51,193 bases of DNA from Myxococcota bacterium (GTDB lineage: Bacteria; Myxococcota_A; UBA9160; UBA4427). The stretch is from positions 1 through 51,193 of the forward strand of contig JASMLK010000010.1 of assembly GCA_030748735.1 (NCBI GenBank), written 5' to 3'. The position numbers and the translations under genes are program-made. Positions 17,125-24,906 of the stretch are shown here, piece by piece. The notes under the pieces were generated by a model. It worked only from the letters and a program-made list of their open reading frames with translations, was not told where the DNA came from and did not search any database. Within the stretch, counting starts at the first letter, position 1. The number at the start of each line of letters is the position of its first letter.

Positions 17125-18267
17125 CTACGGCAGATTCAAATCGCGACAGAATCGCCGAAACGGTACGACTGTGATCGGTCCGCGTTCGAAGTGCCGACTG
17201 CCCAGGTGCACCTGGTAGAACCGGGGAATCGGCGTTCGCTGCGCGAAGTAGTGAAGCGATGCCCCGACATCGCGGTCGCCACTCTTGCATTCGACCGCGA
17301 ACAACGGCTTTCGGTCTTTCAGCACGACGAAGTCTACTTCTCGCTTGTCGGTGTCGCGCAGGAATCGCAGTTCCATGCTGTGTCCCTCCGTGTCCTCGAC
17401 GAAGTGACAGAACTTGAGAAGCTGGCATGCGACGAGATTCTCGAAACGCGCCCCGCCTTCGGGCGCCATCGACCAATCCCATAGATAGAGCTTGCGCTCC
17501 TTCTTGACCGCGCGGATCTTCGGCGCCCCGTAGGGGGCAATGCGAAAGCACAGGTACAGATTCTCGAGAATGGTCACCCAGCGCTCGACGGTCTTGTGAT
17601 CGACCTCGAGGTCTTCCCTCAAGCTCTTGATCGAAAGCGGAGATCCGACACGTTCGGGAAGCATGTCGACAAGGTGTTCGACCAGCGATATCTCGCGCAC
17701 GCGCTCGAGGTCACGCAGGTCGTCGCGAACGACCCGCGAGACACGATCACGCTGCCAGATCCGATGCTCACGCTCGTCTTGAAGCAGGAACGGCTCAGGG
17801 AAGCCGCCGAAGCGGAGCAACGAATCGAGATCGCTCTTGCTCGGTGACGCCGACAATTCTCCGAGAGAAAACGGATGAAGTCGCAGATGCCGGTACCGGT
17901 TGGCGAGGGAATCCCCTCCCTTTCGGTAGTAGTCGAGCCGCGCGGAACCGGTGACGATGATGCGGCGGCACGATTTCTCGCTGTCGTAGATCCCCTTGAC
18001 CAGATTTCGCCACCGGGCGTACTTGTGCACCTCGTCGAGTACCAGAATGGCTTCGTCCGGTGGAAGCTCGAGGCGCCGCAGTCGCGCGGCCGATCGCGGG
18101 TCATCCCAGTTGAAATACGCAGGGTGCGTTTCGCGCACTCCCTTGCCGAGCAGCGAAAGCGCAAAGGTGGTCTTTCCAACCTGACGCGGGCCGTCGATGA
18201 ACACCATCTTGCGCGCACCTATGGATGCGACGACTGGCTCCAGATAGCGCTTGCGAGTCCTGGGCAT
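17125..18267 (-). CDS. AAA_14/DUF4143 ATP-binding protein
   Basis: A 380-residue ATPase of the ATP-binding AAA_14 plus C-terminal DUF4143 architecture. Walker A is GPRQVGKT (26-33), Walker B is AILVLDEVHK (73-82), and an Arg/sensor region follows in VTGSARLDYY. The C-terminal domain has an R-E-V-D-F-V ... A-V-E-C-K core like PD-(D/E)xK nuclease-fold enzymes. Cellular role is unknown; this family is widespread as orphan genes and is often spread horizontally. It is unlike its catabolic neighbours in function. The ATG at 18265-18267 is preceded by AAGG and by an array of operator-like repeats. A convergent gene ends 3 bp downstream. Confidence 0.92.
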   Translation of the reverse strand: MPRTRKRYLEPVVASIGARKMVFIDGPRQVGKTTFALSLLGKGVRETHPAYFNWDDPRSAARLRRLELPPDEAILVLDEVHKYARWRNLVKGIYDSEKSCRRIIVTGSARLDYYRKGGDSLANRYRHLRLHPFSLGELSASPSKSDLDSLLRFGGFPEPFLLQDEREHRIWQRDRVSRVVRDDLRDLERVREISLVEHLVDMLPERVGSPLSIKSLREDLEVDHKTVERWVTILENLYLCFRIAPYGAPKIRAVKKERKLYLWDWSMAPEGGARFENLVACQLLKFCHFVEDTEGHSMELRFLRDTDKREVDFVVLKDRKPLFAVECKSGDRDVGASLHYFAQRTPIPRFYQVHLGSRHFERGPITVVPFRRFCRDLNLP

Positions 18268-18278
18268 GAAATAGACCT

Positions 18279-18326
18279 TAGTCCATTTCGCTCATGAGTA
18301 AAATGGACTACATGCCATTTTGCTCA
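18279..18326. promoter_or_regulatory. operator-like repeat array upstream of the AAA_14 ATPase
   Basis: A hyphenated palindrome has perfect 10-bp arms TAGTCCATTT (18279-18288) and AAATGGACTA (18301-18310). Inside and next to it are three copies of CCATTT[CT][GA]CTCA: CCATTTCGCTCA (18283-18294, +), CCATTTTACTCA (18295-18306, -) and CCATTTTGCTCA (18315-18326, +). The array lies 12-60 bp upstream of the ATPase ATG, where a repressor or the protein itself could bind. Confidence 0.55.
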
Positions 18327-18382
18327 CAGTGTGAATCAGCGCTCTTCCGGGCGGTAGCGGACCTCCGGTCCGCCATTCTGCA

Positions 18383-19189
18383 CTACTCGGGCCCCGGTAC
18401 CGCGAGCGCCAGCTGTCGGCTGTGCGCGAGCGGAGTTCCGTCTGCGGCGAAGAGCTCGCCATCTTCTTCCAGGAAGCCATCCGCGGCGAAGCGGGTGGAG
18501 AAGCGGGTCAACACCCAGTCCCCTTCTCTCCACGCGACCTTCGAAAGGTCGCTGCGGATGTGGACCGTCAGGTCGAGGGTCGGGACCGGGAGGCGCCCGA
18601 CATCGGTGACGAAGATCGGCGGGGGAAGCGCATCCGACATCGCGACGATCATCGCGTTGTCGAGCGCGCGATGAACGGCCGGGCGGATCCACCAGCAGAC
18701 GTCGGCCGCGGCCCCTTGCCCGAACCCGTGGCCCGATGCATTGCGTATGTCCCATACGTCGTGGATCGCGAGCTTCGGGGAATCCCCCATCTCCCCGATC
18801 GGCACGCTGTCATCGGGGCCGGGCACTTCGGGAGCAGACCAGCTGCGGTAGTCCGGCCCGCTGCGCTGCGTTGCCCAGACGCCCGTTCCCAACAACATGT
18901 TCTTGCCGTTCTGGAACATCTTGATGCGCAGGTAGGTCACGCTGCGGCCCTGCTGTTCGGTCGTGACCTCGAGGGTCGCGGGGCCGTCTTCGGGCGGGCG
19001 CAGGAAATGCGTGGTCAGGCTGCGCAACGTGCGCGTCGGGTCGTCGAGATGGACGTCGCCGGCGCGCGTCAAGATGGCGGCGAGATAGCCACCATTCGGA
19101 CCGCGAATGATCTGGTGGGCCGGACTGATCTCGCAGCGGTAGTGGTCAACACCTGCGCGGTGCACCGCGATGTCGTCGTCGAAAGGCAT
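18383..19189 (-). CDS. acyl-CoA thioesterase, double-hotdog type
   Basis: A 268-residue TesB/4HBT_3-type thioesterase that should hydrolyse acyl-CoA to free acid and CoA. The first hotdog half shows ISPAHQIIRGPNGGYLAAILTRAG, the P-N-G-G-Y-L-A segment of this family, then LTTHFLRPPEDGPATLEV. The second half carries DVGRLPVPTLDLTVHIRSDL and ends FAADGTPLAHSRQLALAV, the A-S-R-Q-L-A-L ending common in bacterial members. No signal peptide. Its ATG has no strong SD. It lies 25 bp downstream of the GST-like gene on the same strand and is probably co-transcribed with it. Confidence 0.87.
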   Translation of the reverse strand: MPFDDDIAVHRAGVDHYRCEISPAHQIIRGPNGGYLAAILTRAGDVHLDDPTRTLRSLTTHFLRPPEDGPATLEVTTEQQGRSVTYLRIKMFQNGKNMLLGTGVWATQRSGPDYRSWSAPEVPGPDDSVPIGEMGDSPKLAIHDVWDIRNASGHGFGQGAAADVCWWIRPAVHRALDNAMIVAMSDALPPPIFVTDVGRLPVPTLDLTVHIRSDLSKVAWREGDWVLTRFSTRFAADGFLEEDGELFAADGTPLAHSRQLALAVPGPE

Positions 19190-19213
19190 GGGGGCGGGAG
19201 TCTTGCGGATCGC

Positions 19214-20263
19214 TCAGGCTTCCGCGAATAGCGCCTCGCATCCCGTCCCCGCCAGCAAGCGGTCGACGTCTTCACGATCGGAAGTGGAGAGTGCGGCCCG
19301 CTCTTCGCGGATCCACTTCAGGCACTTGGCCTGGTAGGGGAATGGGGGCTGCACCCACTTGGCTCCGTCGACCGTGCATTCCACCTGTTCGGCACCGCTC
19401 GCTACGGCCTTTGCGTTGCCCAGCAGGAAGGGGACGTAGACGCGCCCCACCTCGGCGAGTAACTCGCGCAAAGTGTCCGCAACCGCGTCGCGGGGGGTCC
19501 AGTCGTCGTCCGTCACGTCGAGACCGCTGAGGTCTTCCATCACTTCGGTCCATGCGTAGACGCGCGGCGCTTCGGCCACCGTGATCCGCACGGCCGTCGG
19601 GTCGAACAACGCGAGCTGGGTGAGCTGTCCAAAGCAGCCGAAGTCGCTCGCGCCGGGACGCCCGCCGAGCAAGAAGCGCGAAGTCTGAAGGTGCGCGTCG
19701 AAGCGTTCGAGGAAGCGGTGATAGCTCGCTTCGATGATGGGGGCGGTCGTCGCGTTCGATCCCACGACGTAGATGCGACTGATCTGGAGCGAGCTTATGT
19801 GTTCGGTGATCGGCGCGACCTCGGCATCGGTCAGGTTCGTCTTGGAGTAGAAGGGAAGGATGCGCCCCGCTTTGTCGATGTTCTCTTCGTGCGCCCAGCG
19901 CATGTGGAACATGCACTTGGTGAGCCACTCGTCGCCGTAGTCTTCGAGCAGGTAGTCGAGGAAGCGCATCACCGGGTCTGCGGGCAGCACCGAGCGTCCC
20001 GTGTACTCGCGTTCGAACCGGCGGATCAAGGGCGTCGAGTCGGTGACGGCAACGACCTCACCCGACTCGTCGGGTAGATAGAAGGTCGGCAGCAACCGCA
20101 CCTTCGGCTGGGGGCGCGACCCCATCGCGCGCTGGTCGCCACCGATCATGCGATAAGGCAGACCGCGATAACGCAGGAGCGCGCGCATCTTTCGTGTGTA
20201 GGGGGAACCCGCGACGCCGAGGAATTCGATCGGGGTCGTCACCTGGTCGGTCGGTGTGGACAT
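19214..20263 (-). CDS. glutathione S-transferase-like protein
   Basis: A 349-residue protein with a thioredoxin-like N-terminal domain (FLGVAGSPYTRKMRALLRYRGLPYRMIGG, residues about 12-40) and a helical C-terminal half (HRFLERFDAHLQTSRFLLGGRPGASDFGCFGQL), the layout of GSTs. It is longer than usual (about 220 residues) by a C-terminal extension of some 100 residues. The SPYTRK motif places Ser/Tyr where the glutathione-activating residue lies. It may conjugate or isomerise a hydrophobic metabolite. The ATG at 20263 is chosen because GGAGGCG lies eight bases upstream; an in-frame ATG at 20320 lacks a site. Divergent from a DUF2867-like gene 245 bp away. Confidence 0.84.
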   Translation of the reverse strand: MSTPTDQVTTPIEFLGVAGSPYTRKMRALLRYRGLPYRMIGGDQRAMGSRPQPKVRLLPTFYLPDESGEVVAVTDSTPLIRRFEREYTGRSVLPADPVMRFLDYLLEDYGDEWLTKCMFHMRWAHEENIDKAGRILPFYSKTNLTDAEVAPITEHISSLQISRIYVVGSNATTAPIIEASYHRFLERFDAHLQTSRFLLGGRPGASDFGCFGQLTQLALFDPTAVRITVAEAPRVYAWTEVMEDLSGLDVTDDDWTPRDAVADTLRELLAEVGRVYVPFLLGNAKAVASGAEQVECTVDGAKWVQPPFPYQAKCLKWIREERAALSTSDREDVDRLLAGTGCEALFAEA

Positions 20264-20508
20264 GCTTCGCCTCCGGTCGCGATACCGAGATCGCCGAGCG
20301 CTTGATTCGAAAACACCCACCAGCGCCGCAGATTCGGCGCCGGGATGGGCTCAATTGGCAGTCAGAATGCCACAACCTGTGTACCGGGCAACCGCTCGAC
20401 GCTCGCATCCTGCGCCGAAGGCCCCACAGCGCAACCACGGGTTGCAGAGAGCATTGGCGGGCCTGGGTTACGTTGGCCGCGCGTTCGGTTCGAAGGAACT
20501 CCGCCATC

Positions 20509-21171
20509 ATGCGCATGCCCAACGAGGCACACACGAAACACCCGTGGCGCGTGCATTCGCTCGCAAGTGACTTCCAGTTCCTGGACGTCTGGCGCTACCC
20601 CGCGGAGATCAAGAACGAAGTCCCACTCTCCACCTTCACCGCCTTCATGCGCGCACAGCAGGACGAGTTGGTGAGTGGCACCAGCGCTGCGGGCATGCTG
20701 TTCCGCCTGCGCGAGCAGATGGGCGAGCTCTTCGGTTGGGACGACGTGGATGAAGACCCCACCGTGTCTCGCGGGCGAACGGCCCGCAAGGGCAGCTTGC
20801 GCCATCGCCTCACCGAAGCCGACCACGCCGCGACCGCCAGGTCCGTCGGCGACACGCGCAACTTCCTGGGGCCGGGGTTCCAGCCGGTCTACATCTTCGA
20901 AGACGAGCTCCTGCTCGAAGTCCAGAACGTGACCGTCCACGCGCTGGTCCATCTGGCCCGGGTCCCGATCGACATCCTCTATTGGTCTCCCCAGATGGCG
21001 GTCTACGTGAATCCACTGGGTCACCTCGGCATGTTCTACATGTCCATGATCTCTCCCTTCCGCCACGGGGTCGTGTATCCCGCGATGATGCGCGCCACCG
21101 AGAAGGAATGGCCGAAGTGGCTCGAAGCGCGACAGCGAGCCGAGCGGGCGAAGCCGGCCGCGCGCGAGTGA
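20509..21171 (+). CDS. DUF2867-like protein
   Basis: A 220-residue protein. The opening HPWRVHSLASDFQFLDVWRYPAEI and the centre TRNFLGPGFQPVYIFEDELLLEVQNVTVHALVHLA resemble DUF2867, a lipid-binding START-like family; the rest (ILYWSPQMAVYVNPLGHLGMFYMSMISPFRHGVVYPAMM) has one hydrophobic segment that may contact membrane. The function is unknown. The start is uncertain: ATG at 20509 or 20515, with a weak SD (GAAGGAA) 10-12 bp upstream. The divergent intergenic region (20264-20508) has a GCGCCG-CAGATT-CGGCGC hairpin at 20322-20340 and no clear promoter. Confidence 0.7.
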   Translation: MRMPNEAHTKHPWRVHSLASDFQFLDVWRYPAEIKNEVPLSTFTAFMRAQQDELVSGTSAAGMLFRLREQMGELFGWDDVDEDPTVSRGRTARKGSLRHRLTEADHAATARSVGDTRNFLGPGFQPVYIFEDELLLEVQNVTVHALVHLARVPIDILYWSPQMAVYVNPLGHLGMFYMSMISPFRHGVVYPAMMRATEKEWPKWLEARQRAERAKPAARE

Positions 21172-21307
21172 AGGCTCCGTTCGAAGGCGAAGCGGCGGCT
21201 CGATAGACGCGAGACCGACCCGCTCCGCGACCTGCACGGGCTGGACTACGCGTCCCCCCTCGGAGCGACTTCGAGGGCTGCGCCATGGCCGTGCGAAGAG
21301 GTCCTCC

Positions 21308-21599
21308 ATGCCTACCCCCGAGACGCGAACCATCGACACCGGCACCGACGAACTGCTCGTCCGAATCGATGGGCATGTCGCGGTCGTGACCCTCAACCGA
21401 CCCCACGCTCGAAACGGCCGGTCCGACCGCCGCCTATCGGCTGATGAAAGAGAACCTCGACCGCGCACTGCGCAGCGACCTCGAAACCTGTCTCGCCCAC
21501 GAAGCAGCCGGCATCGTCGAAACGGGGGCGACCGCCGACCACCGTGAAGCGGTCCGCGCCTTCGTCGAGAAACGCAAGCCCGACTTCGAGGGACGCTGA
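21308..21599 (+). pseudogene. enoyl-CoA hydratase pseudogene with internal deletion
   Basis: The first 36 codons read as a crotonase N-terminus (DELLVRIDGHVAVVTLNRPHAR). At 21405-21416 the frame changes and the sequence continues as a crotonase C-terminus: TLETAGPTAAYRLMKENLDR, then ETCLAHEAAGIVETGATADH, ending DFEGR and TGA 21597-21599. About 150-180 central residues, including both oxyanion strands and the catalytic glutamates, are gone. The junction ACGCTCGAAACG can encode both HARN (left frame) and TLET (right frame), which suggests recombination between short direct repeats. Not functional. The downstream bases to 21770 hold no gene. Confidence 0.78.
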
Positions 21600-21770
21600 G
21601 CCGCAAGCGAAACTGCGCGCCCTCTCCGTCGGACTGAACAAGGAACCCGTTTCGATCGATAGGACCAGGCCGTGGCCTGCCTGCGGCCCGAGAGCGAGCG
21701 CGCAAGACGTCCAATGGAAAGCGAGTAGCCACGGCAAGCGGGCCTGCCAATCTGACGACGAGGAGCACCC

Positions 21771-22982
21771 ATGACGACGCATCCCGATTCGATCGACAAG
21801 AGCAAACTCACCGTGCGCGATTGGTTCATCGACGCCGACACCCACATCACCGAACCCGGCGATGTATGGACGAGCCGCCTACCCGACAAGTTCAAAGACC
21901 AGGCGCCGCGCATGGTGCGGACCGACGAGGGGCTCGACGTCTGGCGCTTCGGTACGGCCGAGCGCGCCATTCCCGTCGGCGCGACCGCAGTCGCGGGTTG
22001 GCACGACCCCTTCCCCTCCATGCCGCTCAACATGGACCAATGCCCACCCGCGTCCTACGACGCCAAGGCGCGCCTCGAATACATGGACGCGATCGGGGCC
22101 TGGGCGATGGCCCTCTACCCGAACATCGGCGGCTTCGGGAGCGAAACCTTCCTGCAGCTCGGCGACCCCGAACTCATGCTCGCCTGCGTGCAGGTCTACA
22201 ACGACTGGTTGATGGAGTGGATCGAACCGAACCCCGGGCGCTTCATTCCCATCATGGCCACACCCTTCTGGGACGTCGAAGCCGCCGTGAAGGAAATCCA
22301 CCGCTGCCGCGACCTCGGACACAAGTCGATCCTGTTCACCGCCGCACCGCAGGACTTCGGGCAGCCCTTCATCGGTGACACCCATTGGGACCCGATCTGG
22401 AACGCGGCCAAGGACGTCGACCTGCCCATCAGCCTCCACATCGGCAGCGGCGACTTCCAGGACCAGTTGATGGCCCCGGGACGCTTCGCGGCCCACGGCA
22501 TCGGCCCTTCGACCGTGTCGGGGTCGATGTCGATCCTGATCGCGAACGCCATCCAACTGATGGATCTCGCGATGTCCGGCGTGCTACCGCGCCACCCCGA
22601 ACTCAGACTCGTGTCCGTCGAAAGCGGGATCGGCTGGATCCCCTTCATGAAGGAAGCCCTCGACCACGGCTACGCGTATGCGAACGTCGCGACCGAACGC
22701 CCGGAGTTCAGCCGCAAGCCGAGTGAGTACCTGCGCGAACAGATCTGGGCCTGCACCTTCTTCGAGGAGTTCCCGCTCAACAACTACGTCGAAGAAGTCG
22801 GTAGCGACCGCATCATGTTCGAAACCGACTACCCCCACCCGATCTGTCTCTACGGCAGCGAGGTGCGGGACAAGATCGACGCGGCCTTCGGCGCCTTGCC
22901 GGAAGAGACGCGCCGCAAGATCCTCTTCGACAACGCTGCCGAACTCTACGGCGTGAGCGCACCCGACCGCGACTGGGAGTAG
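21771..22982 (+). CDS. amidohydrolase-family metalloenzyme
   Basis: A 403-residue amidohydrolase_2-type TIM-barrel hydrolase/decarboxylase. The metal-binding start is FIDADTHITEP (H25 with Asp and Glu), the middle histidine is in PISLHIGSG, and a conserved Asp lies in FETDYPHP, the position that binds the catalytic metal or activates water. Sequences of this type resemble OMPDC-like decarboxylases (ACMSD, gamma-resorcylate decarboxylase) and hydrolases of aromatic or steroid intermediates. Substrate unknown. The ATG follows CGAGGAGCACCC. It is transcribed on + as a likely single gene after the ECH pseudogene. Confidence 0.87.
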   Translation: MTTHPDSIDKSKLTVRDWFIDADTHITEPGDVWTSRLPDKFKDQAPRMVRTDEGLDVWRFGTAERAIPVGATAVAGWHDPFPSMPLNMDQCPPASYDAKARLEYMDAIGAWAMALYPNIGGFGSETFLQLGDPELMLACVQVYNDWLMEWIEPNPGRFIPIMATPFWDVEAAVKEIHRCRDLGHKSILFTAAPQDFGQPFIGDTHWDPIWNAAKDVDLPISLHIGSGDFQDQLMAPGRFAAHGIGPSTVSGSMSILIANAIQLMDLAMSGVLPRHPELRLVSVESGIGWIPFMKEALDHGYAYANVATERPEFSRKPSEYLREQIWACTFFEEFPLNNYVEEVGSDRIMFETDYPHPICLYGSEVRDKIDAAFGALPEETRRKILFDNAAELYGVSAPDRDWE

Positions 22983-23000
22983 AGGTCGCTCGAACCCTGC

Positions 23001-23498
23001 TCAGGCGGCCTCGCGAACCTCTTCCGGCGGCGGCGTTCCCTGGCGTTCGAGTTCTTCGGCGAGTTCGTTGAACTGCTCGGCGATCTCACCGTACAGGCGG
23101 TGGCCACCTGCACGCAGCTGCACGCGCGACGAGTAGCGCCCCATCTTGAGTGACCGGGCGTGCCGACGGATCGCCGTCAGCGGTCCCATCACCTGGCTCA
23201 CGAAAGCAATGCTCGCCCCCACCATCGCGGCCGCGTAGAGCACGGCAAGCGAAAGGGTCACCACGAGGTAGAGGCCCGCCTGCGCCATCAGGTCCTGGGC
23301 CCAGACTTCGGGGGCAGCCGTCACGGCGCGCTGCAAGATCGGGGCGAAGGCGGAATAGCTGTTCGCCACGGCGAGTACGACGAAGACCGCCGTGATGGCC
23401 AGCATGCTGAGTGCCAGACGCGCCTGCTGTCGCGGTTCGACGAGTGCGAAGGCGCGGCGCTGACCGAAGGTGCGAATGAGCTGCTGTAGATCCGACAT
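23001..23498 (-). CDS. membrane protein with HAMP-like domain
   Basis: A 165-residue protein with two hydrophobic segments (LALSMLAITAVFVVLAVANS near residue 29, and LYLVVTLSLAVLYAAAMVGA near residue 75), followed by a HAMP-like linker: VMGPLTAIRRHARSLKMGRYSSRVQLRAGGH then EIAEQFNELAEELERQG, the helix-kink-helix layout with a central E. No catalytic output domain follows. It may be a truncated chemoreceptor/sensor or a stand-alone signalling adaptor. The ATG at 23498 has GGAGGAG eight bases upstream. It is convergent with the amidohydrolase and divergent from the LLM gene. Confidence 0.72.
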   Translation of the reverse strand: MSDLQQLIRTFGQRRAFALVEPRQQARLALSMLAITAVFVVLAVANSYSAFAPILQRAVTAAPEVWAQDLMAQAGLYLVVTLSLAVLYAAAMVGASIAFVSQVMGPLTAIRRHARSLKMGRYSSRVQLRAGGHRLYGEIAEQFNELAEELERQGTPPPEEVREAA

Positions 23499-23620
23499 GG
23501 GGACTCCTCCCGATTCAAACGATCGCGAGAAACATCGGCGTGAATACGGGGGGGCATTGTGAGAGCCATCACGCGTCTTCCGCGCCCCTGCGCCTGCGAT
23601 GCCCATCAAACGCATCGTCG

Positions 23621-23636
23621 ATACAGCATGTATGAT
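23621..23636 (+). promoter_or_regulatory. hyphenated palindrome and -10-like hexamer before the LLM gene
   Basis: ATACA-GCA-TGTAT (23621-23633) is a 5-bp-arm hyphenated palindrome that overlaps TATGAT (23631-23636, five of six bases of the -10 consensus). No convincing -35 is seen at the right distance. It lies in the 220-bp divergent gap and could be an operator for the LLM gene. Confidence 0.3.
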
Positions 23637-23718
23637 CGAGCCGAGAGACAAGGTGCGGAGGGTCACGTACTTCGCCCCCAAGACAGGCTCGAACGACATC
23701 ACCGAAAGGACTGTGTCC

Positions 23719-24738
23719 GTGAAATTCGCCGTGCTTCAGTTCTTCAGTTGGCCGGGCAAGCGGGTCCCACTCGAAGCCGTCTATCAGCGTGCATTCGATC
23801 GCGTCGACGTCATGGAGCGCTCGGGCTACGACGCGGTCTGGCTGGCCGAACACCACTTCAGCACGTACAGCGTGTGCCCTTCGATCCACATGATGGGGAC
23901 CCATATCGCAGCGCGAACCGAGCGCCTGCGAATCGGTACCGCGGTTTCTCTCACGCCCTTCTATCACCCCCTGCGACTCGCCGAAGAGGTTGCACTGCTC
24001 GACGTGCTCTCCGGCGGCCGTGTCAACTGGGGTGCCGGACGCGGCTTCGACCCGACCGAATACCGCACGTTCGGCGTCGACTTCGCCGAGAGTTATCCGC
24101 GCTTTCGCGAAGGCGTCGACATCGTGCTCGAAGCCTGGAAGAACGAACGTCTCAGCTACGACGGGCAATTTCATCAGTACGAAAACGTCGAGGTGCTTCC
24201 GAAACCCGTGCAGCAACCACACCCCCCCGTCTGGCTCGCCGCAACCTCGCCTACGGCGGTCGAGTGGTGTGCCCAGCACGGGTTCACGATCTTGATGGAC
24301 CCGCACGCAACCCACGCCGACATCGCGACCAAGCGAGCGCTCTATCAGAGCGAACTCGAGCAGGCGGGCCATTCGATCGAAGGCCGCGAAATCCCGATGG
24401 CGCGCAACATCGCCGTCGCCAACACCGATGCCGAGGCGCTCGAGATCGCCCGGCGGGGGGCGCAGTTCATGTTCGGCAACTACCTGCCCAAGGGGGTGGG
24501 CTCGGCTGCACCCGACGCAGAGAAGCGCATCGACATGTCGGCGATCGGCGGACGCGCCGACGACGAAACGGTCGACCGCTACGCCAACGAAACAGTGATC
24601 TGGGGCTCGCCCGAAAAGGTCTACGACGACCTGCAGGACCTCGCCGAGACCCTGCCCCTCGAATATCTGATGTGCGCCCCGCTCAGCCAGGGCTCTTTCG
24701 AGGTCTTTACCGAAAAAGTGCTGCCCAAGTTCCTCTGA
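23719..24738 (+). CDS. LLM-class flavin-dependent oxidoreductase
   Basis: A 339-residue luciferase-like monooxygenase/reductase (bacterial luciferase fold, FMN or F420). The N-terminus MKFAVLQFFSWPGKR with FDRVDVMERSGYDAVWLAEHHFSTY and the GTAVSLTPFYHPLRLAEEVALLDVLSGGRVNWGAGRGF block are diagnostic. The middle insert VWLAATSPTAVEWCAQHG and the end PEKVYDDLQDLAETLPLEYLMC fit the class. It probably oxygenates or reduces a hydrophobic substrate. GTG 23719 is chosen because AAAGGA lies eight bases upstream; the GTG at 23713 is too close. A 7-bp GC hairpin follows about 40 bp after the stop. Confidence 0.92.
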   Translation: MKFAVLQFFSWPGKRVPLEAVYQRAFDRVDVMERSGYDAVWLAEHHFSTYSVCPSIHMMGTHIAARTERLRIGTAVSLTPFYHPLRLAEEVALLDVLSGGRVNWGAGRGFDPTEYRTFGVDFAESYPRFREGVDIVLEAWKNERLSYDGQFHQYENVEVLPKPVQQPHPPVWLAATSPTAVEWCAQHGFTILMDPHATHADIATKRALYQSELEQAGHSIEGREIPMARNIAVANTDAEALEIARRGAQFMFGNYLPKGVGSAAPDAEKRIDMSAIGGRADDETVDRYANETVIWGSPEKVYDDLQDLAETLPLEYLMCAPLSQGSFEVFTEKVLPKFL

Positions 24739-24776
24739 ACGCCAGGCCCGAAGAGCACGAATGGGGGCCGATTCCG

Positions 24777-24795
24777 GGGTGACTCGCCGTCACCC
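24777..24795 (+). terminator. GC hairpin after LLM gene, no T-tract
   Basis: GGGTGAC-TCGCC-GTCACCC forms a 7-bp stem with a 5-nt loop, 38 bp after the LLM stop. It is followed by G-rich rather than T-rich sequence, so it is at best a weak or pausing terminator. No other structure was noticed in this 168-bp gap. Confidence 0.3.
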
Positions 24796-24906
24796 GGGGG
24801 TGCCCTGCTCGCATCTGCGGGTGGCCGGGACGCCAGGCTCGTTGTGGGGTTGCAAGGCGAGGCTCACCGCGAGAGACTTGCCCTCTGGCAACGGGGAGAA
24901 TGGATC

